Shown: positions 46,690 to 58,060 of the stretch, one piece after another | Layout of the letters: each line of letters begins with the position of its first letter | Position numbering within the stretch: the first letter of the stretch is position 1 | Source: Purshia tridentata | Taxonomy: Eukaryota; Streptophyta; Magnoliopsida; Rosales; Rosaceae | Assembly (NCBI GenBank): GCA_003254885.1 | Contig: QANT01004401.1 | Coordinates: 1 to 64,000, forward strand | Reading direction: 5' to 3' | Length of the DNA stretch: 64,000 nt | Notes under the pieces: generated by a model | What the model was told of the DNA's origin: nothing | What the model saw: the letters and a program-made list of their open reading frames with translations, nothing else | Database searches by the model: none | Program-made: the position numbers and the translations under genes

Positions 46690-49310
46690 AGAGGGCCTCA
46701 TCCGAGGGAGAGGTGGCAGCCGCCAAAGAGGTGGTTAGTTCTGATAGCCAAAGGTGGTGGAATAGACCTTGGAGGAGCTGGAGCAGCCTGTGGAGGTGGA
46801 GGCATTACAGCTAATTGGTTGCTGCAGCCAAAACTCATTCTAAAGCCAATCAAACTACTATGGTCTATTCCACATGCACAATGTGCTATAGTACTAGCGA
46901 ATACAAAGATGATAAAAACTTGTCACGAATCAAATTCTGGTCCCTGCTAGTATAAACACAAATGCTGCACAGATCAACATACAGAATGGTAAAACAAATC
47001 ATAATCATATCATTTTTGATTCTATCAACTATCATGGTCTCACTACATTAAACATTACCACCGTCTTATTAAAGCAGAAGCTTTCATGTGGCAAAGAGAA
47101 ATTACATACACAGAAGAAGCAGCTAAGTACATAAGAAGGCTTACCTGCCAGAGTACCATCTACCATGATGCTCCCCTTTAGTGTCCTCGTATGCATATGA
47201 CACTATTATTGGATGATTGCCGAAAACATAGATACTGGCACAGTGGCATTAGAAAAACAGAGCAAGAAAAAGAAATTCAGATTCTAAATCAATTCCACAC
47301 GAAAAGCCACCATTTCAGCAAGCATTGCAACAATGAAGAAAAACCATTATACACGTGTGTAGTGGCACTAAAATATTATCCTTCTGACATTGGCTTTAAA
47401 ACCAAAACAAAATATAATTGCCACAAGCCTATACAAATTCTTAAAGGAATCATAGCATGGAACTCTAAGTCTTAACAATCCTTAGCAGAAATTCAGTTTT
47501 ATTCTTAGTAGTTTGACTCTAGTTTAGATACTCAAACTACTACAACATTTTATAAGAAGTTAATAACAAGTTACTCATCCATATACTGTACATTTCCAGC
47601 TGATTTTAAAATAAATTAAAATTATTAGGAGGACAGTGAAGGTCGCGTACCTCAATAGCTGCTAACAGCTTTCTCAAAGAAATCATAGCTAATGAAGCCA
47701 AATCTATGGGAAGTTCCGGTTTTGGGGTCTCATTAGCTGGATAAGAGAACTAATGAAGCCAAATTGTAGCATTTTGTTTTTGGTCAAAAAGCTATATCAT
47801 AGCTTATGTGACTGTAATGTGGGTACTCTCTTATCTAATGGGAAGTTCCAGCTTAGCATTGGAAGGGATTGAACCCTTCAACTATCCTAATCCTAACCAT
47901 TCCCCATCCTCTCTCACCACTTAGACCAACCACAAGGGCTTAGCATCATTACTTAGTTTAGCACATAAGTCAAAGAACTGGTGATGACCGTTATGCATGA
48001 CTCTACCCTCCAAATAGGTTCATTATAAAACTTATTGACAAAAGAGCAAAGAATTCCATAAAACCAAAAAATGTGTTTACGCTTGTGAAGAATTTCGTGA
48101 CCATCAAAAGGTTTTTGAATATGTTATGCTGAAATGATCACATACCCATACATATGACATGATGCCTTCTTCCTTTTCTTGTTTTGTTTTCTGGAAATAT
48201 AAGAGGAAGAAAGACAAAAACCTCTCTGAAAAAATAATACTTTGAAAGAAGTTCTATTAGGTTATGAATTTTTTTTTCAAAATATCCTATGCAAAATGCA
48301 CTGGATGTACTTCCACATCCTACAACGAATATCAGTTTTAAACCTAACATCAGCATGGATGTCACAGAGTATCAATTCTCATGATTTTGAAAAAGTCATA
48401 AAAACTTACAGGATCAAGATTTCCAGTAAATGGTTTGCCCGTGTCCAAGCTCTTTTTATCTTTGGATGCCTGAAACCAAATAATTCACGCAAGCCATCAA
48501 GTGGCATTACATATATGATATTTTGTATGCATAGACTGAACAGAATGCTTTTCCCCCTATATGTTGTATAATTGCTACCTTTCTATGTGGCACAAAACGT
48601 ACAGAACCCAGAAAAACCATAAGTTCAATACCTTACTTACCCTGTATACCAGTCAAATGAAAAGTAAATTGTCAGAAGTAGAAAACTATAACTGGGAAAA
48701 GGGAGCTAGAGTAACTTTATAAAAAATAATAAAAAATAAAAATAAAAATAAAAGAGTACTGTGGTTCATGCGCAACACTTACTCAACTACAAAAATCAAC
48801 AAATTCATACACATTAATTGAAATAGGAAGAAGCTCAAACTGTAATAAATCTTAAGCAAATCAAATTCACATATTTTCATTGTGAGTTTTTCACAGCATG
48901 CAACCATCAAAATCTACAAAGTAGGCTTTAATCTACTCCATACAAGACTATTATTGTGGATTCAGCTTCATCTGAAATTGATTGAAGGCAAAGAGGGAAA
49001 GAAGTACATACCAACACAGCTGGCCTGCACAAACAACTCCCATAGTTCTTCTGTAACCTGAAAGCAGTTAAACAAATTCAACAACTTGAACCAAAAGTAG
49101 GACAGCTCAACTTAAAACCTATCTGATTAATTTCTCATTTTCCTGCAAACAACAGGCGGTAACAAAAACCTAAATTAATAATACAAGACAAGAAAGGGAA
49201 AGGGAAAGAGAACCGATTGTTGAGATTGCCAGACATAAGCGATGGCATCTTGGTTTCACTTGGTAGAGTGTGAAGACGTGAAAGTTCACTCCTACTCCCC
49301 GGGAGCTATT
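46690..49310 (-). pseudogene. Decayed SF3B4 (SAP49) gene, introns retained
   Basis: Fragments in the correct order of splicing factor 3b subunit 4 are present. N-terminus about 49309-49232: the RIAPG..ANL region and NQDAIAYV, with several in-frame stops (TAG, TGA) and a frameshift after AYV. 49057-49011: VTEELWELFVQAS, after an intact CAG acceptor. 48469-48410: ASKDKKSLDTGKPFTGNLDP, with both splice sites intact. 47690-47651: SYDFFEK..AAIE, frame disturbed, donor intact. About 47245-47145: QYLCFRQ then SYAYEDTKGEHHGR, donor intact. About 46830-46690: AVMPPPPQAAPAPPRSIPPP, the proline-rich tail, then a stop. Most of RRM1 and the centre of RRM2 are not recognisable. Because intron sites persist it is a duplicated or inactivated gene, not a processed copy. 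SF3B4 is a core U2 snRNP protein, so an intact copy should exist elsewhere. From memory SF3B4 (At2g18510) lies between OFP7 and a PPR gene in Arabidopsis, the same place as here. Confidence 0.88.
47850..47942 (-). repeat. tRNA-derived SINE in an intron of the SF3B4 pseudogene
   Basis: Minus strand: CCCTTGTGGT, then TGGTCTAAGTGGT (box A, complement of 47916-47928) and GGGTTCAATCCC (box B, complement of 47865-47876), spaced 40 nt. The clearest SINE of the window. It lies in the intron between the RRM2 fragments. Confidence 0.75.
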
Positions 49311-50162
49311 TAAGTCTTCATGGCATCTGTGTTACTGTGTATATTCTCCCTTTCTTCTGAACTATGTCCTTCCTACTCTATTTACCAAAAGTAAATAATT
49401 GAGGATTTGGATCATCTCCTTGCTTGAATTTTTAACCACAAAATGTCATGCATTTAATTGAATCCTACGGCTAATAGTGATTATGAGTTTTTTTCTTTCT
49501 CTTGCACTCTTGTTCATTATTTCTCTCCTCTGCCTGACTCTCTCTTCTACAATATGCAATCAGTGAGACTCTCTCTCTCTCCTTAACCATGACATAACAA
49601 TATTGGTTGATGTTAAACTCCTCTGGTATTGTTTATCAAGCATGCTTGATGAGATGGGTGTTTTTTTGTTTGACTTTTAGACAGACTCTTAATCAGCAGA
49701 CTTCCTCCTCCTTGATCACATCCAAAATTCCTAGTAGACCACTGAATTGACGCCAATAAGGTGGTATATTATTTAAAAAAACAAAAATACAGAGTAAGTG
49801 TAGAGAAAACTGGCAATGGCATAAGCAGGATGCTAATGTCGGAAATAGCATGTTAAAATAGGTCTGCCTCCTTGTCTAAATAAAAGACAAACAAAGAAAT
49901 CTTACTAACTGCTAGATGAGCCAAGTAATATTTTTGTAGCACAAGTGGTGAACAGACTCAACCAGATGGCAGGCTAAGAGAAGAAAACTAACATAAAAAG
50001 TCAAAATTGAAGCTTTTACAGCGTTATGATTCCAAAAAGCTCCAAACTTGCTTCCTCAACCAATCGACATCCTTTTGGCACAGTTCAAATGAGATCAGCT
50101 CACTTGCCGCAGCCACAGATGAAGCAATCCAAGCATTCAACGACCCAGAATTCCATCAATAC
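49311..50162. other. Flank between SF3B4 pseudogene and PPR gene
   Basis: Upstream flank of the pseudogene and 3' flank of the PPR gene. CT-rich stretch at 49498-49590. No gene seen. Confidence 0.6.
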
Positions 50163-51383
50163 TTATGCTGTAGCCTCTTCAGCCTCATGAGGGACAGACG
50201 AAGCATTATTATCAGAAGACAAACCAAGACCGTCCTCCACTTTCCTCCAGGCATTCAAAACATTAGGAGGGAACTTCTTCTTAATTGTGCGTATTAATCC
50301 CTTGGCCTCCTTCAACTTCTTTTTCTTAACCAATCCTTCCGCCAAATACTTCATAGTATTAAAGTCTGGAATCTTATGCACCTCCACACTCTTCTTGAAA
50401 AGCTTATACGCGTGCCCATAATCCTCACTCCTACAGAGATGAAATATCAAAGTTCTAAAAGTTGCTGCATTTGGATAACACCCTTTTTCCTCCAACCCCT
50501 CATAAACCTTCTTAGCTTCTTCCACCATACCACTCCTGAAATAACAAGTCATCAAGTAATTAAAACTAATAGTGTCGGGTTTCAGCCCAGCATTGATCAT
50601 TTCATCAATCAAAGCTTTCACATTTTCCGGGTTCCCGCCGTGGGCATACATAATCCGAACATTATAGGCCGCAACATCAACCTCACAACCTTTCTTCACC
50701 ATCTCGTTCCACAAATTATCGGCCTCCTCCCCATTCCCCTTCTTATACAAAGCATTAAATATCGTCGTAAACGTTACCGCGGTTATCTCAATACCCTTCT
50801 CCTCCATCATTCTCAAGGTCTCAATCGCCTTCTCGGGCTTACCCACCTCACAATACGACTTGATAAATATCCCATACGACACCTTATCGGGCGAGACGCC
50901 ATACTTGTTGGGAATTTCATCGAACAGCTGGGGCACTTTATCAAACTTTTTCGCAAGGTTGCAAGCAGTTAACAGAGAATTGAATGAAATGACCGACCTG
51001 GGAGTACCCAACTGGTCCATTTGTTCAAATGTCCGCAATGCGTGCTCGAACATGCCGGCTCGGCCGTACGATCGGATAAGGGTGGACAGGTATGGCTCTT
51101 GGATGATTTTGGGGTCATTTTTGTGCGATTCGATGAAGGATTCGATGTCCGCGAAGCGGTGAGACTTGGCGAGGCGACGGACGGTGAGGTCCTGAGCGTA
51201 GCGAGAGGAGGTGGGAGATAAGGAGAGTGAGGAGAGTGAAGAGTAAATCTCTAGGGCTTTGTCAGGGTCGTGCTCGGTTCGGAGCTTCGATTTCACTTTT
51301 GAGATGGAGATTGAAGATTTAGCAGCGGTGGTCGAGAGGTGGCGGAGGTGGCGGAGATGGCGGATTGGAATTGAAGAAGGCAT
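50163..51383 (-). CDS. P-type pentatricopeptide repeat protein, mitochondrial
   Basis: An intronless frame of 406 aa. The N-terminus (MPSSIPIRHLRHLRHLSTTA) is rich in Arg/His/Ser/Leu, like a mitochondrial presequence. Eight or so PPR motifs run from about 95 to 340, for example EPYLSTLIRSYGRAGMFEHA, VISFNSLLTACNLAKKFDKV, DTISFNYLMTCYFRSGMVEE. No E, DYW or SMR domain follows, so it is P-class. I recall At4g36680 and At2g18520 as relatives; At4g36680 was reported as a PPR protein of the plant mitochondrial ribosome small subunit, which would be a structural role. Its promoter has TGGGCC and telo-box motifs typical of genes for organelle and ribosome biogenesis. Position between SF3B4 and U2AF65 agrees with the recalled Arabidopsis order. 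Confidence 0.93.
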   Translation of the reverse strand: MPSSIPIRHLRHLRHLSTTAAKSSISISKVKSKLRTEHDPDKALEIYSSLSSLSLSPTSSRYAQDLTVRRLAKSHRFADIESFIESHKNDPKIIQEPYLSTLIRSYGRAGMFEHALRTFEQMDQLGTPRSVISFNSLLTACNLAKKFDKVPQLFDEIPNKYGVSPDKVSYGIFIKSYCEVGKPEKAIETLRMMEEKGIEITAVTFTTIFNALYKKGNGEEADNLWNEMVKKGCEVDVAAYNVRIMYAHGGNPENVKALIDEMINAGLKPDTISFNYLMTCYFRSGMVEEAKKVYEGLEEKGCYPNAATFRTLIFHLCRSEDYGHAYKLFKKSVEVHKIPDFNTMKYLAEGLVKKKKLKEAKGLIRTIKKKFPPNVLNAWRKVEDGLGLSSDNNASSVPHEAEEATA

Positions 51384-51580
51384 TTTTAGGGTTTTTGGGT
51401 AATGGGAAGGACTTCTTTTTCTTGAAATGTTAGGGTTTTAGGTTCAAACTATCCACCGGTTAACAAGAAGAAAAGAAAACAATTCCATGTTGGATCGGCC
51501 CATGTAAATGGACCAAGCTTCTTGGACCTATAACCTAGTGTAGATACAGGCTATAAGATGCTCAAGCTAGGGCCCAACTC
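51384..51580 (-). promoter_or_regulatory. PPR gene promoter with site II and telo-box motifs
   Basis: TGGGCC (site II type) on the minus strand at 51497-51502 and again at 51571-51576, and telo-box-like TAGGGTTTT at 51387-51395 and 51431-51439 on the plus strand. This combination is common upstream of plant genes for mitochondrial and ribosomal proteins. Confidence 0.5.
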
Positions 51581-52147
51581 GAGCAGAATTTATTAGGCTA
51601 CATTTGACTTTTGGTCTTTGTTCGTATAAGAATGAATTACCCACTTTTTAAACACGCAGGGGTTTTTTAAAGAGAAGAGAAGATGAAATTAATTTAAATG
51701 TACATAGAGAAGTGAATGGGTAGAGTATTCTTTTGTTTACATAAATCTTTAAAAGTCATTTTGCAAAGATTAAACAAGTTATTAATATATTTATGAAGCG
51801 AGGTGAAAAAATTAGAGTGAGAATAGTAACACTCTTCACACATTTGTTGTAATAATTACGATAAAAAAAGTCTTTTTCAAGAGAATTGGTCATTAAACAT
51901 GGGGTAGATAGTGTCTCATCCATATTAGTGATGTGCTAGCAACAGAATGTACATATATAAGCCACATTGAATACCACTGGTGCATGGAAGTTTTGTTTTC
52001 ATTTATCATCAATTTAGCCTGTTCATAGAAAAAGAAGAAAAAGAAAAAAAAATCGTAGGGAGAGAGAGAACACAAATCTTTAAAATTCATGAGAATACTG
52101 CAAACACAAGGGTTTTATAATCCAGTAACTACATTATATTAAACTAA
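51581..52147. other. Intergenic between PPR and U2AF65 genes
   Basis: AT-rich; the 3' flank of the U2AF65 gene lies at the right. No further gene seen. Confidence 0.6.
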
Positions 52148-54517
52148 TTAACCCTCATAGTCTCCCTGCGAGAATTTGTCCTCCGGATAGAAGACTGCTA
52201 CAACCGGATTGCCACCAAATTTTCTGCCATTCAACCCTGCACGGGCTTTTGTAGAACCATCAACATCTGCGTACTCCAAAAACACCTGGGAACAGAGAAT
52301 ATTTTCAGTAAGTATAAGACCAAACCCTTTATATCAGGAATAAAAAATCTATGGTACAAACACGCATGGCATACTAACACTATTTTACCCTTGAATTTCG
52401 ATTAACTTTTCCATATTGAGGCATAGATTTGTGAACTATTGGATCCGTTTGTATGTCATACAGTGTGCGTACTATAGACTTATAATCAGATTATTATTAA
52501 TAACTAGAAATTAAAACAGACCTTCCCAACTCCAGGTGATGGTTCACCATCTGGTCTTGGACGTGGGATGATGACATTCACTAATGCACCTGCAAATCAG
52601 TGAAACCAAATAAATCATAAAAATAGACAACAAAACAATCTCAGGTAAATTCAGTTAGAAGGTTAAGGAAGCTTCTGTCTGAATGTTAGGGCTGATTCTT
52701 TATAGCAGAATGTGGGACTACAAATAGGCTGTAAAACAGAAAGATAATAACAAAAAGAAGAAAAAAAATCAATACCACATTAAACTTTGTATTTTAATTG
52801 AAACAGACTAGAATAAGTGAAATTAACAATGAGTGATGGTGATTTACCAAACTTTCCGCCTTCTTGCTTCATATCATACAAAATATCTTCGTACTCATCA
52901 TCATCCCTCAGCTCATCCACAGTAACTACTTGAGTTAAACATAAAACCTTTGTGGCCACAGGGCCGGGCTGTTGCAACAACATGAACCTCTGCAAAAGAA
53001 ACAAACATAATTTAAACAAGAAGTCAGAATCAAATCAAATCAACATTATTTAGTTCAAGACATTTTGAAAGCAGTGAGAGCAACCTGTCCATAAAACTTT
53101 TATTTAAAAAAATTGAGATTTCACTCTACCTGCAATGCAATTTGCTGCTGCGCATGCAACAAAACACTCTCTTGCTCTGGTTTTGGCTGGTTGGCACCTT
53201 GGTTAGCACGCCTAACTGTCAGTGTCTTGTCACCCATTTTAATCCCATTCAGTGCTGCACAAGCTATGTCTGTAACTGAAAGATCTTGGTAAACACAAAA
53301 GGCATAGCCTTTTGAGTTCCCTGTTTCCCTGTCTTTCACTAGATCAAAACCCCGAAGGGGTCCAAAAGACTCGAGCAACTCCTTGATCTGTGCTTCTGTA
53401 AAGTAATAGGGTAGCCCACCCACAAAAATGCGGTCAGGACCCTCAAGCCCACCAGCAGAACCCGGTGTTAGCCCAACAGCAGCCAGGTTCAGGTTGGGAT
53501 TGGGCTGGCTTGGACCAAGTGTTGCAGCAAGAGACGGGTTGTAGTCACTAGGTCTCCTCACCTTAACAGGAGCTCCCTGAAATCGACATTGACCAGACAA
53601 AAAAACAGGAGCTCCCTATATATTATTTACCCAAATAAGGGGGAAAATTGTAGAAATCAAAACCATGTAAATAGAATCTCAGGGCTGCATAAATATCAAA
53701 CAATACTGTGGTGAAAGGGAAGAACAGAATACCTCAAAAATAATTCCATCCAAAGCCATTGCATTGCTGGCCTCTTCAACAGATCTCATCTCCACAAAAG
53801 CAAATTTCTTCTCATGGTTAATGTAAACATTAACAACAGCATCTCCTGCATGAAACATATAAGAAAAAATTAGGCAATCATCTATAGAGCAGCACTTGGC
53901 TATGAGAAATTTGAGTGCAAACATCAACATACCTGGACCAGCAGTGTTCCCTCCAATTGCAGCCATAACTTGGCTGAAAAATGTAGCAACTGACTGCAGA
54001 TGACAGATGAAACCAAGTTAACCAAAAGAAAGTGTAAGCATGCATGTACATTAAAACATATTGTTCATTTTCAGTAAACCAGATTGCTTTTCTTTTTTCC
54101 CATCATTTCGAAAAAAAAAAAAAAACAAGCCACAACACTTACTAATCATAAGTAGATGAGTACAAACAATAAAAGGTCAACAAAAAGGTGTACTAAACCT
54201 GTTCATTCGCTGTAGGGGGAAGCCCTCCAACGTACACCCTCCGGGCATGCCTAGTAGCCTGATACCACAAATAAATATATATTAATGTCAGAAAATGTGA
54301 ATTATATGTAAGAAATACACACTAAAAAACAATTCTCAAGCATGCAACCTGTTGAGTCATTGCCTGTACAGGCATAACTGGAAGGGCACCAAACTGCTGC
54401 AAATACACAAAAGATATAAAATTAATGAAACTCAAACAGCTTAGATGTATGTGTCATGATATTTTCATAGGCAGAGGGAGAGGGTGAGGGGGAGGGAGGG
54501 AGGGAGAGGGAGAGAGA

Positions 54518-54568
<51 letters not shown>

Positions 54569-57500
54569 CCTGACCCGTCGTTAAAGGAAACATGTTTGGA
54601 AACATCCCAGGAATGGTTGGACTAGTCCCTTGAATCTGGCCTGCAAAGAAATTATAATGGATTTCAGTCATCATATCACTACCATATTTTAACTTCTAAG
54701 AATTATTGAATATAAGTGCTAAATGACTCCTCTGCATCTTCATTTTCCATGAAATCTCATTAGATTAAGCATATCCTAACCTTCAAAAGATATAGTTTAT
54801 CAAGGAGATGAAAGAAATACATCATTTACAAGTTCTGGAAGAAATATTTGTAAGACTACCAAAAAAGGCAATAGATGCCAGTTGAAGACGAACAAGATCC
54901 ATCAAACCGGTGCATTGATTCCTCCTTGTACAAAAAAGCTACAGAAGTCGGCTCACACCCATTGTCAGCACAGTGGGGCAAGTAGCCCAACATTGCCTTC
55001 TTACAACAAAGGACAAGACATAGAAACAAACAAACAAAACACCAAACACAAGGAAAAACCAGAAAGATCTCTCAGTCCCAGAAATATGTCACCAAGTAAA
55101 CAATAAAAAATATTATAACCCATCCAGAGACCACGGCTTTATAAATACTATATGCACAAGTGAAGGAACAAAATATAGCTTACCAAAATAACACCATGCA
55201 ATTGGATACGAACTTTCCACACTAGTCCAACAAAAACAAAAAGCAGTTAACAGATTATAGCAATCCCAAGTATAGAAGAGTAAATGTACCTGCTGCAGCA
55301 GCAGCAGCAGCACCAGCTAGCATTGCAGAAGCAGGAGGTGCCATGTCGAAACCGCTAATCCTTTTGCTGCAAGTAGTTAATGTCAGGATACCAACAACAA
55401 AGCCAATGTACAAGTGGTAAATTAAAAAACTGAGGCTAACAACATAGGTTCTGTGAGAGAATTTATTACCACAATCATAGAGAACCTTAAATCTAAGAAG
55501 ATTACCTGGCTTATCCCAAATAAATTTATACCAACATTAAATTCATATAAAAAAGATCTCTAATAAAGACTACATAGAATTTAATAGTTGTATATTTCAC
55601 TACATAATATGATTGTTGTAGAGTTCGATATTTATCTTTATATTTATACTCACCCAAAAATAAATAAAACAGAAACATGTCTTCACCACCACACTGAGAA
55701 ATTGTACTGTAATCAAATAAAGTGAAATAAACAGATAGATATGGTTAATATGTTCATTTAATTATGAAAAATACCTTGTTAGCTAAAGTGATTTGTACTT
55801 TTTATGAACAAAACACTATTGCTACCAATATTCAACAGTAATATTGGCATTTTCTTGTCAGTGCTAGTTAGAAGGCTCATTAAAATAAAACCAGCAAAGA
55901 CCAATATAAAAGGAGAACGCAAGATCCTGTTCAGTTCCTTCTTTTAGAACAGCTTCTGGTCATTAAAATATTGCAAAAAGAAAACAGGCCAAAAAAATGC
56001 AGCCAAACAAGTTTTCAGGAACTATTTTCAGTTAAGGAATTAGAGAAATATGAAAACAACTGAACTACTGGTTTTTTAAAGCAGATTTTGAAAAATCAGC
56101 CAAAGAGGCTACATATTATAAGATGCACCCTAACAGAAGGGAAAGGAATAAATGAAAGATTTTATACACAAGGTAAAACACTGTAAGTACAGATATTTCA
56201 AGCAAAACAATTTTTGAAAGTTCACACACCTGGAAAAATGACAGTAATCAAAACAGATACCAAATAACAGGAAGAAAAAACTGGGAAGACATCTGTTCAA
56301 AAAATTACAGTAAATAGTACAAATCTCATATTACCAACAAATCTTAAGTTATCAGGATAATAGATATTTGTGCATAGTCCATAAAAAATCCTTTTCTAAA
56401 TCAAAACCATGCAGCATGCTCATGCATAGTCAAACATTCAGAGAATAATGAAGAGTAGAAGTAAACAACGCCCAGAAACAAGAGTTCACCATGAGAGCCG
56501 AAAAATGGAGAAGAGAATAAGAGATAAGAACTCAAGTAAACAAAGAGTTTATTTCAAAAATATGTGGGGTCTGCTACAAAATTTGGGAGTTTTCAAAATT
56601 ATTCAACCACGTTTTCCATCCATAATAACATTACTAGTCTCTCACACACCCTACCTTTTCGAACGTGAACGAGAACGTGACCTCGATCTAGATTTGTGCT
56701 CAGATCTAGCCCTTGAACGAGACCGAGACTTGCGTCTATGCCTATCCTCCCTGTCTCTGTCATAATCCCTCCGCCTGTAGGAATCATTACGTAAAAAATA
56801 GTAAGACCAAAAGAATAGAAAGGATATAGTTTCTTGAAGACTGAAATTTAGAAAAGGAAAAGCTTCACTGGGTCAATTCACACAATATTTACATAACAGT
56901 ATAAAAATTTTGAAGAACCAAAATTGTATCAAAGATACAAACTTGGTAGACATTACATTCCTTGTTTCCTAACAGCACATTCATTTCACAGGTAGATAAC
57001 AAAGTCAAAATTATTCATACCTATCATAGTCCCGGCTACGGTAGTGATCCTCATCATCATCATCCTTATCTCTCCGCCGCTCACTTCTTTCACGTTCCCT
57101 GTGGCGGTCTCTATGATGACGATCACGATCCCTCTCTCGGTCCCTCTCTCTGTCCCTATCCCTGTCTCTATCCCTATCCCTGTCCCTTTCCCTATCTTTG
57201 TCCTTGCTTCTCCCCCTATCCCTATCCTTGTCCCTCTCCCGATCTCTGTCCCTGTCCCTGTCCCTCTCCTTATCACGCCCTTTTTCTCTTTCCTTTTCTC
57301 TACTCTTTGAAGACGCTCTCTCATAATCACGAGAGCCATGCTGCAAAAGAGACAATACATCAGTATACATTAGAGGTAAATAATGAAAATGCACACCTTT
57401 CTCAGCCAGATATTTTAGACACAATATTCTATCAGAAGAGGTAAAGGAAAAAGAGTCTATTATCCAATACAAAACAAACCTGAAATTCTAGTGCTATTAA

Positions 57501-58060
57501 TATTAACAAGCCTTTTTTAAAATTGGATGTCTCAGATATAATTGAATACTACATACTACATAATACTGACAAAGCCAGAACACACGTTTTACGATCTACA
57601 TAGAGTACTATCTGACTATGTATGGAAGACAAACACATACTTTCAACTACCATCATACATATAACAAAGATTGCATGATTGCAAGAACAATAGAATTGTG
57701 TATTGAGTATGAAGCCCAACCAAAACCCTAAAATCACCCTCTTAATGCAACCTTGTATTATAAAAGCCTATATTCAAAAAAGAAAGAGAGAAACTCAACA
57801 TTAAAAAAAAAAACTAAAATTCACTAAAACCACAAAATTCAAACCCGCTAGTTGCAACGATCTTAGAATTATGTAACCTGAAGCAAAATAAAAACCCCGG
57901 CACTTGAACATGTAGGCAACACAAGGTGTACCTGAGATTTGGAATCGCTATAATCGTCGGGACCGCCATGGTTGGTAGCACGAGGTTGAGGAGAGGAACC
58001 ACCGCCATAGTTGTCAGCGTCCTCTCCGTTCCCTTCGTACCTTCCTTCGTAGTCTGTCAT
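52148..58060 (-). CDS. U2AF65: Splicing factor U2AF large subunit (U2AF65)
   Basis: Thirteen exons: 58060-57932, 57340-57021, 56774-56655, 55366-55290, 54640-54570, 54396-54349, 54258-54199, 53993-53933, 53845-53733, 53576-53130, 52989-52848, 52589-52522, 52285-52148; 597 aa. The N-terminal 190 residues are Arg/Asp and Arg/Ser-rich (RD repeats in exon 2, SRSRSR in exon 3), followed by SKSKRISGFDMAPPASAM. RRM1 (RRVYVGGLPPTANEQ..), RRM2 (DRIFVGGLPYYFTEAQ.., GNSKGYAFCVYQD) and the C-terminal UHM (VLCLTQVVTVDELRDDDEYE.., KVFLEYADVDGS..) complete the set. It binds the polypyrimidine tract and recruits U2 snRNP at the 3' splice site in the nucleus. The 1.3-kb third intron and the CT tract at the start of intron 5 are candidate sites of regulated splicing. 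Recalled relative: Arabidopsis U2AF65A (At4g36690), which follows the PPR gene there as well. Confidence 0.96.
54475..54566. repeat. GA/CT microsatellite and pyrimidine tract at a 5' splice site
   Basis: On the gene strand (minus) the donor at 54569 reads GTATCTCTCTCT and continues as (CT)n for about 48 nt, then as a mixed C/T stretch down to about 54475, with very few purines over some 90 nt. It lies at the very start of intron 5 of the U2AF65 gene. Confidence 0.9.

Noticed and set aside
47850-47942. Possible tRNA gene because of box A and box B
   Set aside because: No acceptor stem or anticodon arm can be folded; treated as a SINE.
56960-57444. Plus-strand Pro/Cys/Ser-rich frame of 160 codons
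   Set aside because: Antisense of the Arg/Asp repeat exon of U2AF65.
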